From: Candidatus Sericytochromatia bacterium
GTDB taxonomy: Bacteria; Cyanobacteriota; Sericytochromatia; UBA7694; JACMQJ01
DNA: 64,000 nt
Direction: 5' to 3'
Assembly (NCBI GenBank): GCA_026004035.1
Contig: BPII01000005.1
Coordinates: forward strand, 62,001-126,000
The notes beneath the pieces are model-generated. The model was not told the origin of the DNA, did not search any database, and worked only from the letters and a program-made list of their open reading frames with translations. This document shows positions 1 through 9,280 of the stretch, in pieces (position 1 is the first letter of the stretch; the number at the start of each line of letters is the position of its first letter). The position numbers and the translations under genes were made by a program.

Positions 1-147
1 ACCAATACCTATATTAACAACAATTTTTTCTATTTTAGGAACCTGCATTTTATTTTTATAATTAAAATCTTTCATTAGAGCAGGTATAACTACGTTCTCA
101 TATTTATCTTTTAACCTTGGAATAGTTTTTTCTTTAACTTCTGTCAT
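1..147 (-). CDS. rplE: Ribosomal protein uL5 (N-terminal part, cut by window edge)
   Basis: The first 49 codons are visible and the rest lies outside the window. The start is ATG at 147, and the translation opens [20 protein letters not shown]. It continues through a segment ending [14 protein letters not shown], the conserved L5 N-terminal motif. L5 binds 5S rRNA in the large subunit. It lies 19 bp downstream of rplX, the usual spc-operon order (L14-L24-L5). Identification is from sequence and position together. Confidence 0.9.
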   Translation of the reverse strand, partial: MTEVKEKTIPRLKDKYENVVIPALMKDFNYKNKMQVPKIEKIVVNIGIG

Positions 148-166
148 ATATTAGTTACTCCTCTTA

Positions 167-541
167 TTAATCAAATTGTGTATCAGATTTCTTTGATACT
201 CTAACTTTTCTACCATTTTCTAAAAATACTTTTTTTGTTCTAACACCTTTTTTTAAAGTTTCATCATAAAGCATTACTTTACAACTAGGTATAGGAGCTT
301 CCTTTTTTATAAGCCCACCTCTTGGATTTTCAGGTGAAGGCTTTGTAGCTTTTGTTATTAGATTTATTTTTGCTTCTTCCTTTGGATCTAAAGATTCTAC
401 TAATACCTTTCCTTCTTTACGAAAAACCTTTTTTACTTCACCTATTTTTCCTTTATCTTTACCTGATATAACTACAACTTTATCACCTTTTTTGACATGT
501 ATTTTTTTAGGTAAAGATTTTAATTTAGAATTTAATTTCAT
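167..541 (-). CDS. rplX: Ribosomal protein uL24
   Basis: A 124-residue protein with the L24 KOW motif near residues 17-45 (KKGDKVVVISGKDKGKIGEV), followed by the conserved NLITKATKPSPENPRGG region. L24 is an early assembly protein that nucleates folding of the 5' part of 23S rRNA. The protein is some 20 residues longer than the shortest bacterial L24, with a basic C-terminal extension ending KKSDTQFD. The start codon overlaps the rplN stop by one base (TAATG), so the two are probably translationally coupled. Confidence 0.95.
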   Translation of the reverse strand: MKLNSKLKSLPKKIHVKKGDKVVVISGKDKGKIGEVKKVFRKEGKVLVESLDPKEEAKINLITKATKPSPENPRGGLIKKEAPIPSCKVMLYDETLKKGVRTKKVFLENGRKVRVSKKSDTQFD

Positions 542-912
542 TATAAAACCTCCGGTGCTAAGGATATTATTTTCATAAAGTTCTTATCTCTTAATTCTCT
601 TGCTACTGGTCCAAAAACTCTAGTTCCTCTTGGACTGTTATCTTTTGGATTTATAATAACAGCTGCGTTTTCATCAAATTTTATGTAAGAACCATCTTCT
701 CTTCTTAATCCTTTTTTGGATCTAACAATAACAGCTTTTACAATATCACTTTTTTTAACAGGCATATTAGGAGTTGCGTCTTTAACAACAGCAACAATAA
801 TATCTCCTATATTGGCATATCTTCTTCTTGTTCCACCAAGAACTTTTATACACAAAAGTTCTTTAGCACCTGTATTATCAGCTACAACTAACCTTGTCTC
901 TTGTTGAATCAT
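541..912 (-). CDS. rplN: Ribosomal protein uL14
   Basis: A 123-residue protein, the standard L14 length. It begins [20 protein letters not shown] and ends with the typical [29 protein letters not shown] tail. L14 sits at the subunit interface and contacts 16S rRNA. It sits between rpsQ and rplX in the spc order, overlapping the rplX start by one base. An ORF on the opposite strand here has no family features and is a shadow. Confidence 0.97.
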   Translation of the reverse strand: MIQQETRLVVADNTGAKELLCIKVLGGTRRRYANIGDIIVAVVKDATPNMPVKKSDIVKAVIVRSKKGLRREDGSYIKFDENAAVIINPKDNSPRGTRVFGPVARELRDKNFMKIISLAPEVL

Positions 913-914
913 AA

Positions 915-1163
915 TTATTCTCCTGCTTTTTCAACTATACGTAATAATCTCCAAGTTTTATGCTTACTATATGGCTTAGACTCAATTATTTCAACTAAAT
1001 CACCAATATTACAATCATTATTTTCATCATGAAATTTATATTTTTTAGTTTTCTTTATTACTTTACCATATAAAGGGTGTGGTTTTAGCGAAACAACAGA
1101 TAAAACACCTGTTTTTTGCATTTTATTACTAACTACTTTTCCTAATAACACTCTTTTAGGCAT
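915..1163 (-). CDS. rpsQ: Ribosomal protein uS17
   Basis: An 82-residue protein starting [19 protein letters not shown], the conserved S17 N-terminus, with an OB-fold pattern and the late [14 protein letters not shown] segment. S17 binds 16S rRNA and helps early assembly of the small subunit. I chose ATG at 1163 because AGAGG lies upstream at suitable spacing. A GTG nine bases further upstream also reads in frame but lacks a ribosome-binding site. The start overlaps the end of rpmC by 8 bases. Confidence 0.95.
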   Translation of the reverse strand: MPKRVLLGKVVSNKMQKTGVLSVVSLKPHPLYGKVIKKTKKYKFHDENNDCNIGDLVEIIESKPYSKHKTWRLLRIVEKAGE

Positions 1164-1374
1164 TTTTAGCACCTCTCAAATTTAATAATCTTTCTTGATT
1201 AACTGTTTTTATTTGTGCTATACGATGTTTTAGTTGCCCAAGTTTAGCAGTATTTTCTAATTGCTTAAGTGCATGCTTAAATTTTAATTGAAAAAGTTCT
1301 TCTTTAGCTTTTTTTAATTCGTCTTCTAATTCTGTATCACTTAATGCTCGTAATTCTTCCAATGCTTTATTCAT
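1156..1374 (-). CDS. rpmC: Ribosomal protein uL29
   Basis: A 72-residue two-helix protein: [20 protein letters not shown], then a basic second helix with the L29 signature ([20 protein letters not shown]). L29 sits by the polypeptide exit tunnel and helps dock trigger factor and SRP. The ATG at 1374 is preferred over an in-frame upstream start because it gives the family length and lies directly after the rplP stop. It sits between rplP and rpsQ as in most bacteria. Confidence 0.95.
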   Translation of the reverse strand: MNKALEELRALSDTELEDELKKAKEELFQLKFKHALKQLENTAKLGQLKHRIAQIKTVNQERLLNLRGAKNA

Positions 1375-1375
1375 A

Positions 1376-1867
1376 TCAAATCTCCTTATCAGTAGAATTA
1401 TTTTCAGAAGAGTTTTCAACTTTTATCTTTTTAGGTCCAATCTTTTTTTCAAATTCTTTTTCTGCCATTTCTTTTGTCAAAAACTTTGTTTTTATAGGTA
1501 ATTTTGCTGCTGCTAATCTCATAGCTTCTTTTGCTACTTCTTCTGTTGTACCTTTTATTTCAAACAAAATTCTACCTGGTTTAACAACTGCTACCCAATA
1601 TTCAGGAGAACCTTTACCTGACCCCATTCTTGTTTCAGCTGGTTTTGCTGTTACAGCTTTATCAGGAAATATTCTTATAAAAATCTTTCCACCTCTTCTC
1701 GTGTATCGTGTCATTGCTCTTCTAGCTGCTTCTATTTGTCTTGATGTTATCCATGCAGGTTCAAGAGCTTGAAGACCAAAATCACCAAAATCAACTTTAT
1801 TACCTCTTGTTTCAGTGCCTTTCATTCTTCCTCTATGATGTTTTCTGTATTTTGTTTTTTTAGGCAT
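1376..1867 (-). CDS. rplP: Ribosomal protein uL16
   Basis: A 163-residue protein starting [17 protein letters not shown], with the central conserved [19 protein letters not shown] motif that shapes the A/P-site tRNA contact. It is longer than the common 135-145 residues because of an acidic, Ser/Asn-rich C-terminal tail ([13 protein letters not shown]) not seen in most L16 proteins. The start overlaps the end of rpsC by 8 bases. The ATG at 1867 is chosen over one two codons upstream because it begins the family's N-terminus. Confidence 0.95.
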   Translation of the reverse strand: MPKKTKYRKHHRGRMKGTETRGNKVDFGDFGLQALEPAWITSRQIEAARRAMTRYTRRGGKIFIRIFPDKAVTAKPAETRMGSGKGSPEYWVAVVKPGRILFEIKGTTEEVAKEAMRLAAAKLPIKTKFLTKEMAEKEFEKKIGPKKIKVENSSENNSTDKEI

Positions 1868-2534
1868 TAACATTTGCTTTTCCTCCTAATTTTTTATTGA
1901 ATTGTCCAGGAAAAATTTCACCTTTACATATCCAAACTTTAACTCCTATTTTACCAAAAACTGTATCAGCTTCAGAAAAACCATAATCAATATCAGCTCT
2001 TAAGGTTTGTAAAGGTATTCTTCCTTCTTTTATCCATTCAGTTCTAGCTATTTCAACTCCTCCTAATCTACCAGCACACATTACTTTAATACCTTTTGCA
2101 CCAGCTTTCATTGTTTTTGAAATAGCTTGCTTCATTGCTCTTCTGAAAGCAACTCTTTTTTCTAGCTGTTGTGCAATGCTTTCTGCTACTAATTGAGCTT
2201 CTAAATCTATATTTTTTATTTCTTGAACATCCATTTGAGTTTTTTTACCAAATTTTTTGGACAAATGTTCTTTTAACTCTTCTATATCTTTTCCTTGCTT
2301 ACCTACAACCATACCAGGTTTAGCTGTGTATATTGTAACTAAAACACTATTAGCTTTTCTTTCTATATCAATTTTTGATATTCCAGATTTGTATAATTTT
2401 TCCTTTATAGTTTTTCTTATATATCTATCTTCCACCAATAAGTTAGAATAATCTTTATTAGCAGTAAACCATCTACTTACCCAAGGTTTTGTAATTCCCA
2501 ATCTAAAACCATAAGGATGTGTTTTTTGACCCAT
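1860..2534 (-). CDS. rpsC: Ribosomal protein uS3
   Basis: A 224-residue protein starting [20 protein letters not shown]. It has an N-terminal KH type-2 domain ([18 protein letters not shown] around residue 75) and the C-terminal S3 domain ([27 protein letters not shown]). S3 forms part of the mRNA entry channel. It lies in standard order after rplV. No disruption is visible. Confidence 0.97.
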   Translation of the reverse strand: MGQKTHPYGFRLGITKPWVSRWFTANKDYSNLLVEDRYIRKTIKEKLYKSGISKIDIERKANSVLVTIYTAKPGMVVGKQGKDIEELKEHLSKKFGKKTQMDVQEIKNIDLEAQLVAESIAQQLEKRVAFRRAMKQAISKTMKAGAKGIKVMCAGRLGGVEIARTEWIKEGRIPLQTLRADIDYGFSEADTVFGKIGVKVWICKGEIFPGQFNKKLGGKANVNA

Positions 2535-2547
2535 TTTTTACTCCTCT

Positions 2548-2886
2548 TTAACCAACTACAACTGTTACATTACTTGTACGTTTTTTTATAGGATATGCTC
2601 TACCTTGTGCTCTTGGTCTTATTCTTTTTAAAGTAACTCCACCATCAACAAATATTTCTAATATAGTTAAAGAATCAATATCTAGTCCTTTTTCACCTGC
2701 ATTAGAAATTGCTGATTGTACAGCTTTTCTTATAACAGAAGCAGCACTATAAGGCATAAACTTTAATTTAGTAATAGCATCGATTGCCCCTTTTCCTCTT
2801 ATTTCATTAGCTACTCGCCTTAGCTTTCTAGGGCTCATTCTTATATATTTAATAACAGCGTGTCCAGAATCTAAATTATATGTCAT
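2548..2886 (-). CDS. rplV: Ribosomal protein uL22
   Basis: A 112-residue protein, the normal L22 length. It has the conserved YIRMSPRKLRRVANEIRGK N-terminal region and the C-terminal loop that lines the exit tunnel (LKRIRPRAQGRAYPIKKRTS). It sits between rpsS and rpsC in the S10-operon order. No frameshift is visible, unlike the genes a few kilobases upstream in the same operon. Confidence 0.97.
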   Translation of the reverse strand: MTYNLDSGHAVIKYIRMSPRKLRRVANEIRGKGAIDAITKLKFMPYSAASVIRKAVQSAISNAGEKGLDIDSLTILEIFVDGGVTLKRIRPRAQGRAYPIKKRTSNVTVVVG

Positions 2887-2898
2887 AATACAAAACTC

Positions 2899-3180
2899 CT
2901 ATTTTTTCTTAGCTGATTTTTCAGAACCAGCATGACCTTTAAATAATCTTGTAAGTGCAAATTCACCTAGTTTATGACCAACCATATTTTCAGTTATATA
3001 AACAGGAACATGCTTTTTTCCATTATGTACAGCTATAGTATGTCCTATCATATCAGGTAGAATAGTAGATGCTCTAGACCATGTTTTTATTACTTTTTTC
3101 TCATTTCTACTATTTAGTGCATCTATTTTATCTTTTAAGGATTTTGCAATAAAAGGACCTTTTTTGACTGACCTACTCAT
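2899..3180 (-). CDS. rpsS: Ribosomal protein uS19
   Basis: A 93-residue protein beginning [19 protein letters not shown], with the conserved [29 protein letters not shown] block and a short lysine-rich tail. S19 forms a complex with S13 in the small-subunit head. It starts two bases before the rplB stop, in normal order. Length and motifs match the family. Confidence 0.97.
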   Translation of the reverse strand: MSRSVKKGPFIAKSLKDKIDALNSRNEKKVIKTWSRASTILPDMIGHTIAVHNGKKHVPVYITENMVGHKLGEFALTRLFKGHAGSEKSAKKK

Positions 3181-3182
3181 AA

Positions 3183-4004
3183 TTATTTTCTCCTCTTAAC
3201 AATTAACTTATCACTAGGTTTTCTTTTTCTTGTTTTATATCCTAGAGCAGGTTTTCCCCAAGGTGTTTTAGGTTGACCACCAATAGGACATTTACCTTCA
3301 CCTCCTCCATGAGGGTGATCACAAGGATTCATAACACTTCCTCTAACAGTAGGTCTTATACCAATATGTCTTTTTCTTCCAGCTTTACCAATACTAACAT
3401 TTTTATGATCCAAATTACCAATTTGTCCTATTGTAGCTCTACATCTTTTATGTACCATCCTTACTTCACCTGAAGGTAATCTAACTTGAGCATAGTCACC
3501 TTCTCTAGCTAATAATTGTGCTACAGCACCAGCACTTCTTACCATTTGAGCACCTTTACCTGGTAGCATTTCTATATTATGTATAGAAGTACCTAGAGGT
3601 ATATTTTCTAATGGTAAGCAATTACCAACTTTTATTTCAGCTGTTGAACCTGACATAACAGTCATTCCAACTTCTAATTTTTCAGGAGCTAATATATATC
3701 TTTTTTCTCCATCAGCATAATGTAGTAAAGCTATGTTAGCACTTCTATTTGGATCATATTCTATTGAAACCACTTTAGCTGGTATTCCATCTTTATTTCT
3801 TTTAAAATCTATTAATCTTAATCTTTTCTTATGTCCTCCACCTCTATGTCTAACTGTTATTTTTCCTGTATTATTTCTACCTGATTTAGCTTTTTTAATA
3901 ACAGTTAAAGACTTTTCTGGTTTGTCTTTAGTTATCTCTTCTTTTGTTAATTTTGACATCCCTCTTGTACCAGGGGTTATCGGTCTTAATAACTTTATTC
4001 CCAC
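3183..4004 (-). CDS. rplB: Ribosomal protein uL2
   Basis: A 273-residue protein, the normal L2 length. It contains the RNA-binding OB and SH3-like domains and the catalytic-centre loop near residue 228 ([19 protein letters not shown]). L2 is required for subunit association and peptidyl-transferase activity. It is the most upstream intact gene of the S10 part: the four genes preceding it (rplW, rplD, rplC, rpsJ) all carry frameshifts in this sequence. Confidence 0.97.
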   Translation of the reverse strand: MGIKLLRPITPGTRGMSKLTKEEITKDKPEKSLTVIKKAKSGRNNTGKITVRHRGGGHKKRLRLIDFKRNKDGIPAKVVSIEYDPNRSANIALLHYADGEKRYILAPEKLEVGMTVMSGSTAEIKVGNCLPLENIPLGTSIHNIEMLPGKGAQMVRSAGAVAQLLAREGDYAQVRLPSGEVRMVHKRCRATIGQIGNLDHKNVSIGKAGRKRHIGIRPTVRGSVMNPCDHPHGGGEGKCPIGGQPKTPWGKPALGYKTRKRKPSDKLIVKRRK

Positions 4005-4022
4005 TTTACAACTCCTTACATA

Positions 4023-4308
4023 TTAATCAAGAAGATTTATAGAATAACCGCTTTCAAGTGTAACTATAGCTTTCTTAAAAGCTTTTTTTCTTGCACTTCT
4101 TACTCCAAATCTTTTATTTTCATTTTTAGTCCTTAAAGTATTTACATCTTTAACTTTTACATTGAATATTTTTTCAATAGCTTTAGCAATCTCTATTTTA
4201 TTTGCGTTTTTATCAACTTTAAAAACATACTTATTATACTGACTCATCTGAACATTTTTTTTCAGTAACAAGCATTTTTTTTACTATGTCATATTGATCT
4301 TTCAACAT
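4023..4308 (-). CDS. rplW: Ribosomal protein uL23, one frameshift
   Basis: The ATG at 4308 opens MLKDQYDIVKKMLVTEK, the L23 N-terminus, but the frame breaks at a run of eight A on the coding strand (about 4255-4262). The next frame carries VQMSQYNKYVFKVDKNANKI through the end. Removing one A gives a 94-residue protein of normal L23 length. L23 docks trigger factor and SRP at the exit tunnel. The start lies next to the rplD stop. An alternative start inside the gene would lose the N-terminal strand, so a base error is more likely. Confidence 0.88.
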
Positions 4309-4309
4309 A

Positions 4310-4955
4310 CTATTCTCCTTTTCTATTAGGTTCTTTTAATCTTAACTCTAATTTAGGTAATGAATCTTCACTAATAAGAACCTTTTCAGCATTAACTAAA
4401 TCATAAACACCTACATGTTCAGGATAAACAACTTTAACATTAGGTAAATTTCTTGTCGCTAATCTAACATTTATATTATCGTTAAGAACAAGTAAAACTT
4501 TCTTAAACTTTTTCTAAATCTAATTTCTTTAATAAATTAACAAATTCTTTTGTTTTTGGTGGTAACAATAAATCACCACTTATTATAGTTATTTTATCTT
4601 TTTCACTTGATAGAGCTGAAGCTAATGCTAATTTTCTTAGTTTTTTTAGGCATATCTTTTTCATAGCTTCTTGGTTTAGGTCCAAATATAACACCACCGC
4701 CTCTCCATAAAGGTGATCTTATACTTCCAGCTCTTGCTCTACCAGTTCCTTTTTGTTTCCAAGGTTTTTTACCACCGCCCTCTAACTTCTGCCCTTGGTT
4801 AAGGTAGAAGCTGTTCCAATTCTTGCATTAGCTAATTGTCTAACAACTGCTAAATGCATAACATGTAAATTAGGTTCTCTACCAAATAAATCATCACTTA
4901 CATTTATATCTTCTAATTTATTTTCTGAAATAATATATTTTTTTAATGTAACCAT
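4310..4955 (-). CDS. rplD: Ribosomal protein uL4, four frameshifts
   Basis: The N-terminal part ([20 protein letters not shown] to GTASTLTK), the loop motif [19 protein letters not shown], the [18 protein letters not shown] block and the C-terminal part lie in different frames. Single extra bases sit near 4505, 4644, 4780 and 4795 (coding-strand T, A, G, G). Removing four bases gives 213 residues, a normal L4 length. L4 lines the exit tunnel and in some bacteria also regulates the S10 operon. Every part of the family is present, so I read it as one gene with sequence errors. Confidence 0.85.
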
Positions 4956-4967
4956 ATCAAATACTCC

Positions 4968-5608
4968 TTATTTTTTACCTACTTTAACAGCAGGTTTAAT
5001 AACTAAAAGACCACCTTCAGCACCAGGAACAGAGCCTTTAACAAGTAAAAGATTATTTTCTTTATCTACTTTTACAATAGTTAAATTTTTAATAGTTACC
5101 TTTTTATTACCCATTCTTCCTGCCATTCTTTTTCCTTTATAAACTCTTGAAGGTGTTTGTACCAGCACCTATAGATCCAGGTAATCTGTGATTTTTTGAA
5201 CCATGAGTCATTGGACCCTCTTCCGAAATGATGTCTTTTTAACGTTACCTTGAAAACCTTTACCTATTGATTGTCCTGAAACATCTACTTTATCATTTTC
5301 ATTAAATAAAGAAACATCTACTTTTTCACCTAATGATTTTAAACTCTGAAGAATTAACTCTAAATTCCTTCAAGTATCTAAAAGATTTTAAATTATTCTT
5401 TTTAAAATGTCCTAAAAGAGGCTTGTTTAATTTTTTATCTTTAACTTCATCATAAGCTAATTGAATAGCAGTATAACCATCTGAAGTTTCTGTTTTTACC
5501 TGAGAGACAACACAAGGTCCAGCTTGTATAACAGTAACCAGGTTGCAAAACACCTTTTGAGTCATAAACTTGTGTCATTCCCACTTTCTTACCTAATAAT
5601 CCTAACAT
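4968..5608 (-). CDS. rplC: Ribosomal protein uL3, five frameshifts
   Basis: It starts [19 protein letters not shown]. The conserved [17 protein letters not shown] segment, the [20 protein letters not shown] region, [19 protein letters not shown] and the C-terminal [13 protein letters not shown] block are spread over three frames. I count five single-base insertions (near 5160, 5220, 5238, 5343 and 5540). Removing them gives 211 residues, the normal L3 length. L3 reaches the peptidyl-transferase centre. Premature stops are visible but all family segments are conserved, so true pseudogenisation is unlikely. Confidence 0.85.
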
Positions 5609-5684
5609 ACTTTAAACCCTTTCTTATACCAATACAGAGGCAGATAGGGAAGCATCTGCATGTACTATATTTTAAAAATAAATA

Positions 5685-5996
5685 CTAAACTTTTATTTGT
5701 ATATCAACACCAGCTGCTAAATCAATTTTTTCCTAGTGCTTCTATAGTTTTTTTGTGAAATATCACTAAGATCTATTAATCTTTTTATATGTCTTAAACT
5801 CAAACTGCTCTCTTGATTTTTTATCAGTATGAGGTGATTTTAATATAGTATATAAATTTCTTTTTATAGGAAGAGGTATAGGACCTGATACAGTAGCACC
5901 TGCTCTTGTAGCAGTATCTACTATCTTTTTAGCAGCTTCATCTAAAGCTCTATGATCATAAGATTTTAATTTTATTCTAATTTTTTGTTCAGCCAT
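5685..5996 (-). CDS. rpsJ: Ribosomal protein uS10, three frameshifts
   Basis: The first 70 residues ([20 protein letters not shown], then the [20 protein letters not shown] core) read cleanly. Then three A-runs each carry one extra base (about 5725, 5750 and 5782). The corrected end reads [20 protein letters not shown] and finishes [12 protein letters not shown], matching the family. The corrected length is 102 residues, as expected. S10 also serves as NusE in transcription antitermination. It starts one base after the fusA stop, with tuf absent from this position. Confidence 0.87.
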
Positions 5997-5997
5997 T

Positions 5998-8106
5998 TTA
6001 CTTACTTTCCTTATTTGATTGTTTATAATTTTGAATAATACCTTCAGCTATATTTTTAGGAACTTCCATATATTTAGCAAATTCCATTGTAAATGTTCCT
6101 CTACCTTGAGTCATAGACCTTAAGTCAGTTGCATAACCAAACATTTCAGATAAAGGAACTAAGCAATTTATTACTTGTAATCCTGTTGGATCGTGGCTCA
6201 TACCTTCAAGTATTCCTCTTCGCCTTCCTTGTAAATCACCAATAAACATCTCCCATATTAGCTTCTGGAACTACTACTTCTACTTTCATAACAGGTTCTA
6301 GTAAAATTGGACCTGCTTTCATAACAGCTTCTTTTATTGCCATAGAACCTGCAATTTGGAAAGCCATATCTGAAGAATCAACATCATGGAATGAACCATG
6401 GAATAATGTTACTTTAAAATCTATTACAGGATATCCTGCTAATATTCCACCAGCTGCTGCATCTCTTATACCTTTATCAACAGCAGGTATATATTCTTTG
6501 GGAATTATACCCCCCAACTATTTTATTTATAAATTCATAGCCTTTCCCTCGTTCATTAGGCTCTACTTTTATAACAACATGACCATATTGACCTCTACCA
6601 CCACTTTGTCTTACAAATTTACCTTCTACATTATCAACAGTTTTTGTAATTGTTTCTCTAGTAAGACACTTGAGGTTTTCCAACATTAGCTTCTACTTTA
6701 AACTCTCTTAGTAATCTATCAACAATTATTTCTAAATGTAATTCTCCCATGCCAGCTATGATTGTTTGATTTGTTTCATGATTTTGAGAAACAACAAAAG
6801 ATGGATCTTCATCAGCTAATTTTGATAAAGATATACCTAGTTTATCTTGGTCAGCCTTTGTTTTTGGTTCAATTGCAACACTTATAACAGGTTCAGGTAT
6901 TACTATTGATTCTAATATAATAGGTTTATTTTCATCACATAAGGTATCACCAGTTTTAGCTTCTTTCAAACCTATAACTGCTACAATATCTCCAGCTCTA
7001 GCTTCGTCTATTTCTATTCTACTATCAGCTCTCATTTGAACTAATCTTGATATTCTTTCTTTTTTATTTTTTGTTGAATTATAAACATAAGAACCAGCGG
7101 TTAGAACACCTGAATAAACTCTCACAAATGTTAATCTACCTATAAAAGGATCACTTAATATTTTAAAAGCTAAAGCAGAAAAAGCTTCATCGTCATCAGA
7201 TTTTCTTTCATCTTCTTCTTGAGTTTGTGGGTTAATACCTTTTATAGGTGGTATATCTATAGGAGATGGTAATAATGTAACTATATTATCTAATAACAAT
7301 TGAACTCCTTTATTTTTAAAGGCAGTTCCACAAGTCATAGGAATTATTTTGCAATCTATTGTTCCTTTTCTAATTGCCTGTATAATTTCTTCATTTGTTA
7401 GTGAACCTTCCTCAAGGTATTTTTCCATCAATTCATCACCACCGATTTCAGCAGCAGCCTCCATTAATTTTTCTCTATATTCTTCAGCTTGAGCTCTCAT
7501 GTCTTCAGGTATATCTTGTATCAATATATCGGTACCTAAATCATTTTGATATATATAAGCTTTCATTGATATTAAATCAACTATTCCCTTAAATGAATCT
7601 TCAACACCAATAGGTAACTGTATTACTACTGGATAAGCTCCTAGTTTTGTTTTAACTTGCTCTACAACTCTAAAGAAATTTGCTCCTATTCTATCCATCT
7701 TATTAACAAAAGCCATTCTAGGAACTCTATATCTATTAGCTTGTCTCCAAACTGTTTCTGATTGTGGTTGAACACCACCAACAGCACAAAAAACAGCAAC
7801 AACACTATCTAATACTCTTAATGATCTTTCTACTTCAATAGTAAAATCCACGTGTCCTGGTGTATCTATTATATTTATTCTATGTCCTTTCCATTCACAA
7901 GATATAGCAGCAGAAGTAATAGTAATACCTCTTTCTTGTTCTTGAACCATGTAGTCTGTTGTAGCGGTACCTTCATGAACTTCACCTATCTTGTGAATAG
8001 TTCCAGTATAGTATAATATTCTTTCTGTTGTGGTAGTTTTTCCTGCATCTATATGTGCAGCGATACCTATATTTCTTACCTTACTTAATTCATATTTTCT
8101 AGCCAT
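5998..8106 (-). CDS. fusA: Elongation factor G, three frameshifts in the 3' third
   Basis: The first 480 residues are intact: G1 [19 protein letters not shown], the switch [16 protein letters not shown], and NKMDRIGA. Three single-base insertions follow: a T near 6661 after VGKPQVSY, a G in a G-run near 6514 ([11 protein letters not shown]), and a T near 6244 ([12 protein letters not shown]). Removing them gives 701 residues, a normal EF-G length, ending in domain V with [15 protein letters not shown] is the translocation GTPase. The downstream neighbour is rpsJ, not tuf. Confidence 0.92.
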
Positions 8107-8121
8107 GTTACACCAAAACCT

Positions 8122-8592
8122 TTAATAACTATAATGCGAAAAAGCTCTATTAGCTTCTGCCATTTTATGAGTATCTTCTTTCTTTTTAACAGATGCACCA
8201 ACACCATTAAAAGCATCTACAAATTCAGCTGATAATTTTTCTATCATAGATTTACCATTTCTTTTTCTAGCATTAGATATAATCCATCTCATAGCTAATG
8301 AAACACCTCTTTCTGGTTTTACCTCGCTAGGAACTTGATAAGTTGCTCCCCCAACTCTTCTAGCTTTAACTTCAACTAGAGGTGTAGCATTTTTTAAAGC
8401 AGTATTAAAAATATCTAATTGATTCTTTTTTAATTTTTCTGAAGCTACATCTAATGCTTTATATACTATTGATTCAGCTAAGCTTTTTTTTCCTCTCGTC
8501 ATTACGTTATTTATAAACTTAGCTAATGTTACATCTTTATATATAGGATCTGGTTTTGGTATTCTCTTTAAAACTTTAGCTCTTCTTGGCAT
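8122..8592 (-). CDS. rpsG: Ribosomal protein uS7
   Basis: A 156-residue protein beginning MPRRAKVLKRIPKPDPIYKD, with the conserved FINNVMTRGKKSLAESIVY and ARRVGGATYQVPSEV motifs and the tail HKMAEANRAFSHYSY. The length is exactly typical of S7. S7 nucleates assembly of the 3' domain of 16S rRNA. It sits between rpsL and fusA as in the str operon and shows no frameshift. Confidence 0.97.
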   Translation of the reverse strand: MPRRAKVLKRIPKPDPIYKDVTLAKFINNVMTRGKKSLAESIVYKALDVASEKLKKNQLDIFNTALKNATPLVEVKARRVGGATYQVPSEVKPERGVSLAMRWIISNARKRNGKSMIEKLSAEFVDAFNGVGASVKKKEDTHKMAEANRAFSHYSY

Positions 8593-8603
8593 ATATTTTC
8601 CCC

Positions 8604-9012
8604 TTATTTTTTCTTACCTGTTGCTTGGGCTGGAGCACCTGGTTTAGGTCTCTTAGCTCCATATTTAGATCTTCCTTGTAATCTATTTTTAACACCTTGT
8701 GTATCAAGAGTACCTCTTATAATATGGTATCTTACACCTGGTAAATCTTTAACTCTTCCACCCCTTATCAAAACAACAGAGTGTTCTTGCAAATTATGTC
8801 CAATACCTGGAATATAAGCATTAACCTCCATTTGATTTGATAGTCTAACCCTTGCTACTTTTCTTAAAGCAGAATTAGGCTTTTTAGGAGTTTGTGTATA
8901 AACTCTTATGCATACTCCCCTTTTTTGAGGGACATCCTTTTAAAGCTGGAGATTTTGTTTTACTCTCAACTTTTACTCTTTCTTTCCTAACTAGTTGATT
9001 TATTGTAGGCAA
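8604..9012 (-). CDS. rpsL: Ribosomal protein uS12, one frameshift, TTG start
   Basis: The gene starts at TTG (9012) after GGAG: codons read as [20 protein letters not shown], then PALKGCP. At a run of three C near 8931 the frame shifts. After removing one base it continues [20 protein letters not shown], then the [20 protein letters not shown] and [10 protein letters not shown] motifs of S12. The corrected length is 135 residues. Residues KKPN and PGVRYH, the streptomycin-relevant loops, are normal. This is the first gene of the ribosomal operon. Confidence 0.9.
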
Positions 9013-9069
9013 ATTATTTTCTCCTTAAAATAACAAAAATATTAAAAATAATAATATATTAAAAATAAG

Positions 9070-9102
9070 GTTAACTTGAATGTAAGAATATGTCAAGTTA
9101 AC
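9070..9102 (-). promoter_or_regulatory. Inverted repeat in the leader of the ribosomal operon
   Basis: GTTAACTTGA at 9070-9079 pairs perfectly with TCAAGTTAAC at 9093-9102 across a 13-base loop. It lies about 60 bases upstream of the rpsL start. It could be an RNA leader hairpin (site of autoregulation or attenuation) or an operator. It has no U-tract in the operon's direction, so it does not look like a simple terminator. The rest of 9013-9222 is AT-rich with no gene. Confidence 0.45.
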
Positions 9103-9222
9103 ACAGAGAAAACTTTTACAAAGTTTTATATTTAAATAAATGCAAGAGATAATAATATAAACTATTTTAAATAATAAAATTATTCTTTTAACAAAATTTA
9201 AACTAATTAAAAAAAATATATT

Positions 9223-9250
9223 AAAAAAGTACCATATATAGAATGGTACT
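9223..9250 (-). terminator. Rho-independent terminator after the PHA-regulator-like gene
   Basis: On the minus strand GTACCAT and ATGGTAC (9249-9243 and 9235-9229) form a 7-bp stem with a short loop, followed at once by TTTTTT. It lies about 30 bases past the stop of the gene at 9281-9868. The position and the U-tract fit a terminator separating that gene from the ribosomal operon. Confidence 0.75.
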
Positions 9251-9280
9251 CATATGCTACGAAACAAAAAAATTTTAATA

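Noticed and set aside
716..907. Open frames on the strand opposite the ribosomal genes (also 1344-1772, 3273-3473, 3733-4026)
   Set aside because: They are antisense shadows of L14, L16 and L2; composition is dictated by the coding strand and no family motif is seen.
6498..6700. Programmed +1 frameshifting in fusA
   Set aside because: The three sites lack a common slippery motif, differ in base, and similar insertions hit unrelated genes, so sequence error fits better.
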